A DNA stretch of 64,000 bases from an uncultured Prevotella sp. (GCA_944320105.1 CALUGA010000006.1:37680-101679); one strand, 5' to 3'. Shown: positions 1-8,852, counted from the first letter of the stretch. Notes: a model not told the origin generated them from the letters alone. Made by a program: numbers and translations.

Positions 1-797
1 TGAAGATAGCAATAATAGGCGCAGGGGCCATGGGAGGCTCGCTCGCCGAGGGTCTGTTGGGCAGCGGGCGGTTCGCCCCCAACGACATTACAGTGGCCGA
101 CCCATCGGCCGCGAGGCTTGAACCGCTGGCCGCGCGCGGTGCCACAGTCACCGCCAACAACGTGGAGGCTGCCGCCGGGGCCGACGTGGTGATGGTGGTG
201 GTGAAGCCATGGGTGGTGGAGAAGGTGCTCCGCCAGATAGCCCCGGCCCTGGGCGGCGATGGCCGCATGCTGGTGGTGGTGGCCGCCGGGGTAAGCGGGG
301 CCGACGTTAAGGCGTGGGCTTGCGAATGCCCCGGAGGCGCGCCCGCCACATTCCTTGCCATACCCAACATTGCCGCCGCCCGCCGGTGCTCCATGACCTT
401 CGTGGTGCCGGTGGACGCCACGGAGGGGCAGACCGCCGCCGTGCGCTCCGTGTTCGACGCCGTGGGGCAGACCATCGTAACCGAGGAGCGGTTGCTCGCC
501 GCCGGCACTACGCTCGCCTCGTGCGGCATAGCCTACGCCATGCGCTACGTGCGCGCAGCCGCCGAGGGAGGCGTGGAGCTGGGCTTCCGCGCCGACGAGG
601 CCACCGGCATAGTGCTGCAGACGGTGCGTGGGGCCGTGGAGCTGCTTCAGGCCGGGGGCGAGCACCCCGAGGCGGCCATCGACCGCGTTACAACGCCGGG
701 CGGGGTCACCATCCGCGGGCTTAACGAAATGGAGCACGCAGGCTTCACCAGTGCCGTAATCCGAGGGCTTAAGGCCGGGCTTAAAGCCAAATCGTAA
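1..797 (+). CDS. proC: Pyrroline-5-carboxylate reductase (5' end clipped by one base)
   Basis: Last step of proline synthesis: NAD(P)H-dependent reduction of 1-pyrroline-5-carboxylate to proline in the cytosol. The window opens on the second base of what is almost certainly the ATG: reading from base 3 gives KIAIIGAGAMGG, the Rossmann dinucleotide-binding motif expected at the very N-terminus of ProC. An internal ATG at 30 would cut through that motif, so it is not the real start. The C-terminal part holds the conserved dimerisation region with TPGGVTIRGL, the P5CR family signature. The inferred full length, about 264 residues, is normal. What lies upstream cannot be seen. A hairpin repeat follows the stop codon. 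Confidence 0.95.
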   Translation, partial: KIAIIGAGAMGGSLAEGLLGSGRFAPNDITVADPSAARLEPLAARGATVTANNVEAAAGADVVMVVVKPWVVEKVLRQIAPALGGDGRMLVVVAAGVSGADVKAWACECPGGAPATFLAIPNIAAARRCSMTFVVPVDATEGQTAAVRSVFDAVGQTIVTEERLLAAGTTLASCGIAYAMRYVRAAAEGGVELGFRADEATGIVLQTVRGAVELLQAGGEHPEAAIDRVTTPGGVTIRGLNEMEHAGFTSAVIRGLKAGLKAKS

Positions 798-802
798 TTA
801 GA

Positions 803-925
803 ATTTAGCCGAATTTCGTGCTGCTGTCTGGCATGTTGATTTTCGGTTTTATCGACGATGTAGCGGGCTACATCGAGAAAAACCGGAAAGCAAGATGCCA
901 GACAGCAGTGCGGAAGACGGCTGAA
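803..925. repeat. Long imperfect hairpin repeat after proC
   Basis: A nested inverted repeat centred near 865. The outer arms CTGCTGTCTGGCAT (821-834) and ATGCCAGACAGCAG (895-908) are exact reverse complements. An inner pair, a TTTCGGTTTT-type arm near 841 and its near complement near 875-890, flanks a tight core GATGTAGCGGGCTACATC (857-874). Weaker complementarity continues outward (TTAGCCG near 806, CGGCTGA near 918). The core 12-mer GTAGCGGGCTAC recurs in the 198-bp element at 52035-52232, so the two are probably related non-coding elements. As RNA it could fold and act as a 3' stabiliser or attenuator for proC. Confidence 0.75.
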
Positions 926-1100
926 GAGCCAAAAGTCAAGTGAAAATGTAGGCTTGGCGGTCTAATGCGATTGGGCTTAAGGCCTGAGCGCGGCCCCGTT
1001 GGTGAGCTCAGGGCGCAGCCACCGTGGCTTTTTGCGCCACTACGTGGTTGCCTGCGGCGAAATAATGGGCCAAACTTTTGGCCGTTACGGGAAATAACCT

Positions 1101-1108
1101 TACCTTTG
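1101..1108 (+). promoter_or_regulatory. -7 box of the tRNA-Leu promoter
   Basis: TACCTTTG matches the Bacteroidetes -7 consensus TAnnTTTG. A TTTG at 1077-1080, 20 bases upstream, fits the -33 element. It lies 31 bases before the mature tRNA. Confidence 0.7.
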
Positions 1109-1139
1109 CAAATGGTTTGGCGGCCATGCCGCCGAGGCT

Positions 1140-1225
1140 GCCGCAATGGTGGAATTGGTAGACACGAGGGACTTAAAATCCCTTGGCCAGAAATGGCCGT
1201 GCGGGTTCGAGTCCCGCTCGCGGCA
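1140..1225 (+). tRNA. tRNA-Leu (anticodon TAA)
   Basis: An 86-nt class II tRNA. Visible parts are the leucine-type GGTGGAATTGGTAGACAC D-arm, the anticodon stem-loop GGGA-CTTAAAA-TCCC giving anticodon TAA, a long variable arm with GGCC/GGCC pairing, the T-arm GCGGG-TTCGAGT-CCCGC, and an acceptor stem beginning GCCGC and ending GCGGC plus discriminator A. One acceptor pair (A6 with C) is mismatched. CCA is not encoded. Reading frames that cross it are not genes. Confidence 0.96.
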
Positions 1226-1300
1226 CAGACAAACAACAGACAGACACTACAGACACGTAACAACACAGCAAAAACAGACACAATTATGCATTTTGCAGAG

Positions 1301-1337
1301 ACCAAGGCCGCCCGCGACGGGTAGCCTTGGTTTTTTT
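1301..1337 (+). terminator. Rho-independent terminator after tRNA-Leu
   Basis: Stem ACCAAGGC (1301-1308) pairs with GCCTTGGT (1324-1331) and runs straight into seven T residues (1331-1337). It most likely ends the tRNA transcript. Confidence 0.85.
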
Positions 1338-1479
1338 GTTGTCGCCCTTTGGCCAACTGTCGGGCCATGCGGGCGCATATTGCCGATGTGCACACTGACC
1401 ATGGCCGTGGAGCGGTTGCTGTAATATTATTTCATGCCGTGCAGTCTGCGGCGCAACGCCTTGGCAGCCAGCGTGTTGT

Positions 1480-1562
1480 AATAAGGCCGTTTTCGCGCTG
1501 CCAAACGGCCTCTTTCGCAGTGCCAAACGGCCTGTTTTGCAGCCCCGAACGGCACGTTTTGC
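1480..1562. repeat. 22-bp palindromic-module array, copy 1
   Basis: Four modules with starts at 1480, 1502, 1524 and 1546, exactly 22 bases apart. The first (AATAAGGCCGTTTT) is degenerate; the others read CAAACGGCCTCTTT, CAAACGGCCTGTTT and CGAACGGCACGTTT, each followed by TGC or CGC-rich spacer. It sits in the 1338-1744 gene-free stretch, in which I see no supported gene or RNA. Confidence 0.85.
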
Positions 1563-1730
1563 GCCGCAATAAGGTTTGCGGGGGCTTGCCGGGCGGCTTT
1601 TGTAAGCATTCTTCGCACAGCTTGCGGCAGCTCGGGCAGGCAGTCGCCGGAGGTGCGGGGCAGTGCCCCCATTTGCTGGGCTGTCGCCAAAAATTCCGTG
1701 CATTACGCGCGGAGTTCGGATAAAAATGAC

Positions 1731-1738
1731 TACATTTG
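1731..1738 (+). promoter_or_regulatory. Putative -7 box before the flippase gene
   Basis: TACATTTG fits TAnnTTTG. No good TTTG is seen at the -33 position. It is only 6 bases from the first plausible ATG, so the transcript would have little or no leader. Confidence 0.5.
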
Positions 1739-1744
1739 CAGGGT

Positions 1745-3289
1745 ATGTCGACAGAAATGCAGAACAACAAGCGCATAGCCAAGAACACACTGGCCTTGTA
1801 TGCGCGGATGCTGTTCACCATGGCGGTGAGCTTCTACACGTCGCGCGTGGTGCTCGACGTGCTCGGCGAGACCGACTTCGGCATATACAACGTTGTAGGC
1901 GGGTTGGTGACGATGTTCTCCTTCCTCGGAGGCGCGCTGGCCACTGCCACGCAGCGGTTTTTCTCCATGGAGATAGGCAGGGGCGAGGGCGGCGACGTGA
2001 GGCGGATGTTCTCCACGGCGGTGATGATTCACGTGGTGCTCGCGGGCGTCATAGTGGTGGCCGGCGAGACCGTTGGCCTTTGGTTCCTCAACAGTTGCAT
2101 GAACTTCCCGCCCGGGCGTTATGCCGCCGCCAACTGGGTGTACCAGCTCTCGCTGGCCACCTTTGCCATCGATGTGATGAGCGTGCCTTACAACGCCGCG
2201 CTGATAGCCTACGAGCGGATGAAGGCGTTTGCCTACGTCAGCATTGTTGAGGCCGCGCTTAAGCTGGGCGTGGTGTTCCTCATAACGCTCACCACCCACG
2301 ACAAGCTGGTGGTCTACGCCGCCCTGCTTGCCGCCCTGGCCGTGGCCATAAGGCTCATATACGGATGGTATTGCAGGAGGCACTTCCCCGCCTGCCGCTG
2401 CGACCTTAAGTGGGATCGGGCCAGGGCCAGGGGCATGATGTCGTTCCTCAGTTGGAATCTCATAGGCTCGCTGGCCGGGGTGGGCAAGGAGCAGGGGGTG
2501 AACGTGCTGCTCAACATCTTCTTCGGCACTGCGGTCAACGCCGCGCGCGGCGTGGCCTACCAGGCCATGAACGCCATAGCAGGCTTCGCCTCAAACTTCC
2601 AGATGGCCATGAACCCGCAGATAATCAAGATGTATGCCGCCGACGAGAAGGACGCCATGTTCAGGCTCGTGTTCCGCGGCAGCAAGTACTCCTTCCTGTT
2701 GCTGCTCGCTCTCTCGCTGCCCGTGGCCGTCGAAGCTCCGTTCATCCTCGGCCTTTGGCTTAAGGAAGTGCCGGAGCATACCGTAATCTTCCTGCGCCTT
2801 GTGCTGGCCACCACGCTCATCGACTCGCTCTCGACGCCGCTGATAACGGCCATGCACGCCTCCGGCAAGGTGCGCGACTACCAGATTGTGGTTGGTGGGC
2901 TGTCGTTGCTCACGCTGCCCCTGGCCTACGTGCTGTTCAGGTTGGGCTACCCGCCGCAGGCCGCCATGTGGGCTGGCCTGGCTGTGTCGGTGGCTTGCCA
3001 CTTTGCCCGGCAGCTGCTCCTGCGCGCCACGATAGGCTTCCCCATGGGTAGCTTCCTGCGCAGTGTGTCGCTGCGGGTGCTGTTGGTGACGGCTCTTTCG
3101 GCGGCAGTTCCGCTTGCTGCCTGTGGCGTGGTTGGCGGCGGGTGGGCCGGCTTCGTGGCTGTGTGCCTGCTTTCGGTGGTCTCTGCCGCAGGCTTCGGCT
3201 ATGCCGTTGGGATGGAGAAGAACGAGCGGGCGTTTGTTCGCGGCAAGGCCGCCATGATGCTCGGCAAGGTATTGAAAAAACATGGTTGA
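1745..3289 (+). CDS. Wzx-like polysaccharide flippase (MATE/MVF superfamily)
   Basis: Inner-membrane transporter predicted to flip undecaprenyl-linked oligosaccharide repeat units to the periplasm. The protein (514 residues from this start) consists of about 12-14 hydrophobic segments. The N-terminal region, with AKNTLALYARM, SFYTSRVVLDVLG and TDFGIYNVVGG, is typical of polysaccharide biosynthesis flippases in Bacteroidetes capsule and O-antigen loci. Start choice is uncertain: a -7 box TACATTTG occupies 1731-1738, so the TTG at 1736 is excluded and the ATG at 1745 would be almost leaderless; the ATG at 1757 is the alternative. The next gene begins on the base after its stop codon, so the four glycan genes are probably one transcript. 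Confidence 0.85.
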   Translation: MSTEMQNNKRIAKNTLALYARMLFTMAVSFYTSRVVLDVLGETDFGIYNVVGGLVTMFSFLGGALATATQRFFSMEIGRGEGGDVRRMFSTAVMIHVVLAGVIVVAGETVGLWFLNSCMNFPPGRYAAANWVYQLSLATFAIDVMSVPYNAALIAYERMKAFAYVSIVEAALKLGVVFLITLTTHDKLVVYAALLAALAVAIRLIYGWYCRRHFPACRCDLKWDRARARGMMSFLSWNLIGSLAGVGKEQGVNVLLNIFFGTAVNAARGVAYQAMNAIAGFASNFQMAMNPQIIKMYAADEKDAMFRLVFRGSKYSFLLLLALSLPVAVEAPFILGLWLKEVPEHTVIFLRLVLATTLIDSLSTPLITAMHASGKVRDYQIVVGGLSLLTLPLAYVLFRLGYPPQAAMWAGLAVSVACHFARQLLLRATIGFPMGSFLRSVSLRVLLVTALSAAVPLAACGVVGGGWAGFVAVCLLSVVSAAGFGYAVGMEKNERAFVRGKAAMMLGKVLKKHG

Positions 3290-4531
3290 ATGAACATATC
3301 AGGCACAGAACATTGTTATGGATGCGGGGTGTGCGCCGCCGCCTGCCCGAGGGGCATAATAGACATGGAGCTTGATGCCGACGGCTTCTACGCTCCGCGT
3401 ATCACCGACGTTGCCCGTTGCACCGACTGCGGACTCTGCGTGGAGGTGTGCTCGTGGCGCGACGCCAGCCTGGCCTTGCCGGGGCCGGGCGTTCCGCTGG
3501 CGAGCTACGCCGCATGGAGCCGCGATGCCGAAGTGCGCAGGCGGTGCTCCTCTGGCGGTGTGGGCTTCGAGGTGGGCCGGGCGCTGATTGGCAGGGGCTT
3601 CAAGGTGTGCGGAGTGAGGTACGACGCTGGCGCAGGCCGTGCCGAGCATTACATCGCCGCCACCGAGGGCGAGCTTTGGCCGTCGGTGGGCAGCAAGTAC
3701 ATACAGAGCTACACCGTCGGCGGATTTAGGGCCATTGACCGCAAGGGGCGATACCTTGTGACCGGCACTCCATGCCAGATAGACTCTTTCAGGCGGTATA
3801 TAAGGAAGTTCCGCTGTGAGGGCAACTTTGTGCTCATGGACTTCTTCTGCCACGGGGTGCCATCGATGAGGATATGGCAGAAATACATCGCCGAGGTGGA
3901 AAAGGCCATGGGCCGGATAACACACGTGTCGTGGCGGAACAAGTTTACGGGCTGGCACGATTCGTGGGCCATGACGATAGACGGCGAAAAGTCGGGAGTG
4001 AGGGCTTGCCGCCACGGCTCCGGCGACATGGCGGCGGGCGGAAGCGGTGGCAGCTACAGTTCGCGGCTGTCGCAGGGCGACGCCTTTTACCGGCTCTTCC
4101 TCTGCGACCAGTGCCTCGGGCGCGCCTGCTATGAGCAGTGCAAGTTCAAGTACGACAAGTCGGCTGCCGACATCCGCATAGGCGACCTCTGGGGCAACAC
4201 CTACGCCGCCGACGAAGAGGGCGTGTCGGCGGTGGCCGTGTTTACGGACAAGGGGCGCGAGGCCCTGGGGCAAAGCGGCTGCGAGCTTAAGCCGGAAACA
4301 TTTGCCACCGTGGCCGAGGGGCAGATGAAGGCACCGCCAAGGCGTGACCGCCGCTATGGCATACTGGCCAGGATGGCGCGCAACGAGACCGCCACCACGG
4401 CTGCAATGACCGCCGTGCTCGACCGCCACGAGCGGCTGATGAGGCTCACTTACCCCTTCAGGCATCCGTTGCGCATGGCGAGGAACATCGTGGTGAAAAG
4501 GCTGGGTTTGACATCAAGACGTAAGAAATAG
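3290..4531 (+). CDS. FrhB-like Fe-S protein (coenzyme F420 hydrogenase beta-subunit family)
   Basis: A 413-residue cytosolic protein. The N-terminus carries two ferredoxin-type [4Fe-4S] motifs, CYGCGVCAAACP and CTDCGLCVEVCS. The rest matches the FrhB/FdhB family N- and C-terminal domains, with SSGGVGFEV, GTPCQID and a second cysteine group (CDQCLGRACYEQCKFKY). Members of this family recur in Bacteroidetes capsule loci next to pyruvyl transferases, although these bacteria are not known to make F420, so the substrate is unknown; a flavin-dependent reductase acting on a sugar or carrier is an inference. The start abuts the flippase stop and the stop abuts the next ATG, which points to translational coupling. 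Confidence 0.85.
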   Translation: MNISGTEHCYGCGVCAAACPRGIIDMELDADGFYAPRITDVARCTDCGLCVEVCSWRDASLALPGPGVPLASYAAWSRDAEVRRRCSSGGVGFEVGRALIGRGFKVCGVRYDAGAGRAEHYIAATEGELWPSVGSKYIQSYTVGGFRAIDRKGRYLVTGTPCQIDSFRRYIRKFRCEGNFVLMDFFCHGVPSMRIWQKYIAEVEKAMGRITHVSWRNKFTGWHDSWAMTIDGEKSGVRACRHGSGDMAAGGSGGSYSSRLSQGDAFYRLFLCDQCLGRACYEQCKFKYDKSAADIRIGDLWGNTYAADEEGVSAVAVFTDKGREALGQSGCELKPETFATVAEGQMKAPPRRDRRYGILARMARNETATTAAMTAVLDRHERLMRLTYPFRHPLRMARNIVVKRLGLTSRRKK

Positions 4532-5680
4532 ATGAGGATAAGGACCATAACATGCCACGACGTGGGCAACTACGGCGCCTCGCTGCAGGCTTACTCGCTC
4601 ATGAGGCACCTGCAGGGGATAGGCCACGACGTGAAGATAATAGACTACCTGCCGGATTATAAGCCGCCGTGCCACTCGTTGGCAACGTTCTACAACTCGG
4701 GGCGGGCTGCCCTGGTGTACAGGTACGCCCCGTGGCTGAAGCCGCTGATGGCTTTCTGGCAAAACCGTAGGGAGCTGCGCTTCCAGAAAAGGCGCAGGGC
4801 TTTCGATGCCTTCAAGGCGCGCTGCCTCGACACTACCGAACGCGCCTACCGCAACAACGGGGAGCTGGCCGAGGCTATGGCCGGCGGCCAGCGCGGCGGT
4901 GGCGACCTGGATGCCGACCTATACATAGCCGGCAGTGACCAGATATGGAACCCGTATTACGGCAACGGGCTGGATCCGGCTTACTATTGCGCCTTTGTGG
5001 CCGACCCCTCGCGCTGCATCTCTTACGCGGCCAGCTTTGGCAAGGCCATCCTGTCGCCGGCCGAGAGGGAGTTCATAAGACCCCAGTTGGCCAATTTCAG
5101 GGCATTGTCAGTAAGGGAGGCCACCGGCGTTGAGATAGCCCGCAGCATGGGCTACGACGCGCGCCAGGTGGTAGACCCCGTGTTCCTAACTTCGCGCGAA
5201 GACTGGGAACGCCTTGCCGTTAGGCCGCGGACGGAGGGCTATGTGCTTGTTTACGACTTCCTGCACAACGACCCGCGCATAGAGCGGCTGGCCTGCGCGC
5301 TGGCCCGCGAACGGGGGCTGAAGATTGTGGCGGTGAACGACAAGGGTCGCCTGGCCTATGCCGACAGGAACGTGAGCGACGCAGGCCCGGCCGAATTCCT
5401 TGGCTACATACGCAATGCGAGCCACGTGGTGGCAGCATCGTTCCACGCAGCAGCCTTCAGCGTGATATTCGAGCGCGACTTCTATATCTTCCCCATGAAA
5501 GGGCATGGCAACTCATCGCGCATGACCGACTTCCTGCGCTCGGTGGGTCTGGAACGGCGTTTCATTGATGGCGAGGCCGTTGGCTCTGATGCCCCCATCG
5601 ACTTTGCCCCGGTGCGCAACGCGCTCGCCACGCAAGTGGATGCGTCGAAGCAATGGCTGGCAAGCCAGGTGCGCCAATAG
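4532..5680 (+). CDS. Polysaccharide pyruvyl transferase family protein
   Basis: Predicted to transfer a pyruvyl group from phosphoenolpyruvate to a sugar of a surface glycan, forming a ketal (CsaB/WcaK-type fold). The 382-residue protein begins with ITCHDVGNYGASLQAYSL, the usual start of this family in capsule loci. It has the family motif GSDQIWNP, then DPVFLTSREDW, and a C-terminal SFHAAAFSVIFERDF corresponding to the SFHG-type donor-site motif. It follows the FrhB-like gene with no gap, a pairing common in gut Bacteroidetes, suggesting that the two act on the same glycan. The acceptor sugar cannot be told from sequence. Confidence 0.88.
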   Translation: MRIRTITCHDVGNYGASLQAYSLMRHLQGIGHDVKIIDYLPDYKPPCHSLATFYNSGRAALVYRYAPWLKPLMAFWQNRRELRFQKRRRAFDAFKARCLDTTERAYRNNGELAEAMAGGQRGGGDLDADLYIAGSDQIWNPYYGNGLDPAYYCAFVADPSRCISYAASFGKAILSPAEREFIRPQLANFRALSVREATGVEIARSMGYDARQVVDPVFLTSREDWERLAVRPRTEGYVLVYDFLHNDPRIERLACALARERGLKIVAVNDKGRLAYADRNVSDAGPAEFLGYIRNASHVVAASFHAAAFSVIFERDFYIFPMKGHGNSSRMTDFLRSVGLERRFIDGEAVGSDAPIDFAPVRNALATQVDASKQWLASQVRQ

Positions 5681-5782
5681 GCTTCGCCGCACGGCGCGGC
5701 TCGCCGGATGCTCCGGATGTGGCCGCGGCCTTGGTGCCAGTACAAGAAGTAGAGGCATTTATAAACTTTATGACAGCTAATT

Positions 5783-6748
5783 ATGGAAATAGTTTGCAGC
5801 ACAGACAACAACTACGTAATGCCAACGGGCGTGATGATGTGCTCGCTCTGCGAGAACAACCGCGATGAACAGGTGCGCTTCCACGTGCTCAACTCCGACC
5901 TCACCGACGGGAGCAAGGCTGCACTGGAGCGGGTGGCGAAAGGTTATGGGCAGGAAATAGTGTTCCACCAGATGCGCGACTCCGACTTGGCCGACTTCCC
6001 CATAGGCCGCGAGGGGCAGTCGTTGCACATCTCGTCGCTCGCCACTTACTACCGCCTTTACCTTGGCGAATGCCTGCCCGAAAGCATAAAGAAGGTGATT
6101 TACCTTGACGGCGACGTGATAGTGCGCGGCTCGTTGCGGGAGATGTGGGATACTGATATCGCCGGCTATGCCATCGCCGGCGCGCCCGACACGGGCAACA
6201 ACGGGGTGGAGCACTACAACAGGCTGCTCTACCCGCAGCCGCTGGGATACTTCAATGCGGGCGTGCTGCTGATAAATCTGGATTACTGGCGGAAGAACAA
6301 CGTGAAGGAGGACTTCCTGAGGGTGGCGCAGGAACACCCAGAGCGACTGAGATGCCACGACCAAGACATACTCAACTATGTGTTCAGGACGTGCAAGAAG
6401 AGGCTCGATGCAAAGTTCAACTTCCAGACGGACTACCTCTTTGAACACCGCTATCTCAGTCTTAGCTATGACATCATAGCCGAGATAGATGCCGCGTTGG
6501 ACAATCCTGTGATAATCCATTACGTGGTTGGGCCCAAGCCCTGGCAGCGCGATTGCATCCATCCTTACCGCGCGGAGTTCTTGAAGTATAGGGCCAAGAC
6601 GCAGTGGGCGGACATGGCGCTGCTGCCCGGCGACTCGCTCAAGGTGAGGCTGAAGCATGGGCTTATAAAGATTCTTGTGGACATGGGTTTCTTCAAGCGC
6701 GAAAACCTTGTGGCCTACAAGTTCCGCAAGGATGCCGTGTTAGTCTGA
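5783..6748 (+). CDS. Glycosyltransferase family 8 protein
   Basis: A 321-residue GT-A retaining glycosyltransferase, probably adding galactose or glucose to a lipid-linked glycan at the inner face of the membrane. Residues 1-20 read IVCSTDNNYVMPTGVMMCSL, the usual GT8 opening. The metal-binding motif is in VIYLDGDVIV, and YFNAGVLLINLDYWR and HDQDILNYVF are further GT8 signatures. A 102-base gap without recognisable signals separates it from the pyruvyl transferase gene, so it is probably the fourth gene of the same operon. Base composition is lower in G+C than the housekeeping genes, as is common for glycan loci. Confidence 0.9.
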   Translation: MEIVCSTDNNYVMPTGVMMCSLCENNRDEQVRFHVLNSDLTDGSKAALERVAKGYGQEIVFHQMRDSDLADFPIGREGQSLHISSLATYYRLYLGECLPESIKKVIYLDGDVIVRGSLREMWDTDIAGYAIAGAPDTGNNGVEHYNRLLYPQPLGYFNAGVLLINLDYWRKNNVKEDFLRVAQEHPERLRCHDQDILNYVFRTCKKRLDAKFNFQTDYLFEHRYLSLSYDIIAEIDAALDNPVIIHYVVGPKPWQRDCIHPYRAEFLKYRAKTQWADMALLPGDSLKVRLKHGLIKILVDMGFFKRENLVAYKFRKDAVLV

Positions 6749-6902
6749 GCCGTAGGAAGCGCGGTATGTAAGGGATTGCCAAACCGCGACAGGGTTGGTG
6801 CTCGCGCTTCCTGCCGGACGCCCAGTGGGCGCAGGGGCAGCGGCCTTGTGTTAAAGTACTTTAATCCGATGTTACGGTAGAGGCTTTTGCGTGTCATATA
6901 GA

Positions 6903-6910
6903 TAACTTTG
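6903..6910 (+). promoter_or_regulatory. -7 box before the GH43-like gene
   Basis: TAACTTTG, 23 bases before the start codon. No correctly spaced -33 TTTG is evident. Confidence 0.55.
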
Positions 6911-6933
6911 TAAGGCTGAAACTAAAATAAAGC

Positions 6934-8592
6934 ATGATGATAGAAAAACTGATGAGGGCGGCTCTGGGCCGCGTGGTGGCCTGGGGCGTGGCCTTGGGCT
7001 GTTGCACCGTTGCCGTGGCACAGCAGGCGGCAGGCGGCGAGGGCAAGTTCCTGCGCATAGAGAACGACCGCTTCTGGACAGCGGCCGACAGTGTGCCTAT
7101 CTACAGTCAGGGTGGGGGCATCTTCCGCTTTGCCGACCCGGCCACGGGGCAGCAGCGCTATTACTGGTATGGCGTGCGCTACGAGCAGGCGGAGCAGTAT
7201 AGGCTCGACCCGAGCCTTACGCCCGAGGGCGTTACGTTCCGCTCGGTGACGTGCTACAGCTCCGACGACCTCGTGAACTGGCGCTTTGAGGGCGACGTGC
7301 TCACGCGCGACGAGCTGCGCGAGAACGTGGGCAACCGCTCCACGTGGGTGGGCCGCCTTGGCGTGGCCTACGTAAAGGAGCTTGACAGGTATGCCATGTT
7401 CATACAGCACGCGGCCATGTCGTCGGAGAGCGCGGTGCTCATTGCGATGTCCGACTCGCCTACGGGCCGCTTTAAGTGGCACCGCTGGATAAGCATGTAC
7501 GGCATGATAGGCACCCACAACACGGGCGACCAGACCGTATTCACCGACGAGGACACCGGCAAGTCGTACCTTATATATTCATACGGGCGCGGCCGCAACC
7601 GCATCTACGTCTCGGAGATAGGCGTGAAGGACGGCGGCGTGGGCTTGCTCGACTGCCACGAGGTGTACCGGGGCGCCGGGCGCGAAGGCAACTGTATGTT
7701 CAAGTTCAGGGGCAAGTACTATATGTGCGCGTCCGACCTCTACGGCTGGGATTCGTCTCACGCCTACTGGCTCGTGGCCGACAACATCCACGGCCCTTAC
7801 GTGCCGAAGGACAGTATGGAGGTGATGGACGGGTGCATGACCGACTATGCGCACGTTACGCAGACGGGATTCTTCGTCACCGTGCGGGGAACGAAGCAGG
7901 AAACCGTGGTGTACTGCGGCGACCGCTGGGCCGACTTCGCGGGCAATGGGCTGGGCTACAACCAGTGGTGTCCGCTGTCGTTCAACGGCGACCGGCCTTT
8001 CTTCAACTCGCTGAGCGCGTGGGAGCTTAACGCCGTGACGGGCGAGTGGCGCGTGGCCTCGGGCAACAACTACGTGCTCAACGGCAGCTTCGAGGCCGAC
8101 AGGCGCAAGGTCCCAAGCCCCGTTAAGCCCCGCCAGGAGTTCCTGCGCGGATGGAAGACCGAGTTCGTCAGCGGCACTAAGGTGACGATAGGCAATCCCG
8201 ACTCGCTCACGCTCAACTACTTCAACACGCGCGACGACCGTCGCCACGTCGTTGGCGAGAAGAGCCTTAACATCACAGACACAAAGGACTTTGAGCGGCG
8301 CGTGAGCCAGCAGATAACCGCCATGCCATACGTAGACCTGCCCGACGGCACTTACTCGCTCTCGGCCACGGTGTGCTGGGGTGGCGATTTCGACCGTCTC
8401 GTGATGTTTGCCGAGAGCGGCGGCGAGCGCGAGGCCCGCAACCTCACCCGCGCCAAGCGTGGCCGCTGGGAGCGGCTCAGGATAAAGGAGCTTAAGGTGA
8501 GCGGAGGCCGCGCCGTGGTTGGCTTCCATGCCAAGGGCAAGGCAGGGGCCTACTGCCGCATCGACGACGTGGAGCTGGTTAGGGTGAAGTAG
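6934..8592 (+). CDS. Secreted GH43-like glycoside hydrolase with C-terminal carbohydrate-binding module
   Basis: A 552-residue exported enzyme likely to trim arabinose, xylose or galactose residues from plant-type glycans. Residues 1-30 form a signal peptide ending at AVAQQ. The following five-bladed beta-propeller is recognisable from IYSQGGGIFRF, YYWYGVRYEQ, VTCYSSDDLVNWRFEG, and a GREGNCMFKFRGKYYMCAS block that corresponds to the general-acid strand of GH43. From about residue 390 (NGSFEADRR onward) a beta-sandwich resembling a CBM is appended. Similar proteins include exo-beta-1,3-galactanase-type subfamilies, but the subfamily cannot be assigned. It has its own promoter and no SusC/D partners in the window. 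Confidence 0.75.
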   Translation: MMIEKLMRAALGRVVAWGVALGCCTVAVAQQAAGGEGKFLRIENDRFWTAADSVPIYSQGGGIFRFADPATGQQRYYWYGVRYEQAEQYRLDPSLTPEGVTFRSVTCYSSDDLVNWRFEGDVLTRDELRENVGNRSTWVGRLGVAYVKELDRYAMFIQHAAMSSESAVLIAMSDSPTGRFKWHRWISMYGMIGTHNTGDQTVFTDEDTGKSYLIYSYGRGRNRIYVSEIGVKDGGVGLLDCHEVYRGAGREGNCMFKFRGKYYMCASDLYGWDSSHAYWLVADNIHGPYVPKDSMEVMDGCMTDYAHVTQTGFFVTVRGTKQETVVYCGDRWADFAGNGLGYNQWCPLSFNGDRPFFNSLSAWELNAVTGEWRVASGNNYVLNGSFEADRRKVPSPVKPRQEFLRGWKTEFVSGTKVTIGNPDSLTLNYFNTRDDRRHVVGEKSLNITDTKDFERRVSQQITAMPYVDLPDGTYSLSATVCWGGDFDRLVMFAESGGEREARNLTRAKRGRWERLRIKELKVSGGRAVVGFHAKGKAGAYCRIDDVELVRVK

Positions 8593-8599
8593 GTTTTTC

Positions 8600-8800
8600 G
8601 GTAGTCGGGAGACAGGAGTCGGGAGACAGACGGATGCATCTTTGGGAGTCAGGAGGCGGGAGACGGGAGACAGACGGATGCATCTTGGGAAGTCAGGAGT
8701 CAGGAGACAGAAGGCAGACATTTGCCTTTTCGATTTAATTTCCCGCTCCTGTCTCCTGCAAAAGCATCTGTCTGTCTCCCGACTCCCGCCTCCTGACTCC
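8600..8800. repeat. GGGAGAC/GTCTCCC repeat block with large inverted symmetry
   Basis: The left half is built from GGGAGAC, GGAGTCAGGAG and CAGACGGATGCATC units; the right half (about 8750-8803) is their reverse complement (GCATCTGTCTGTCTCCCG, then CTCCCGCCTCCTGACTCCC). The segment around 8644-8682 and the one around 8763-8803 are almost exact complements over about 40 bases, so the transcript would form a long hairpin between the GH43-like gene and yicC. Related blocks lie at 9796-10005 and 49941-49973. Confidence 0.85.
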
Positions 8801-8844
8801 CGAAAAAAAGTTCCCCATCCCTTGCTTTCCGCCGAAAAAAGCGT

Positions 8845-8852
8845 TACCTTTG
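8845..8852 (+). promoter_or_regulatory. -7 box of the yicC-gmk-nadD promoter
   Basis: TACCTTTG, matching the -7 consensus, 58 bases before the yicC start codon and just after the repeat block. Confidence 0.65.

Noticed and set aside
965-1424. Two overlapping plus-strand frames of 119 and 92 codons across the tRNA-Leu
   Set aside because: They run through the tRNA and its promoter, have no start context and encode nothing family-like.
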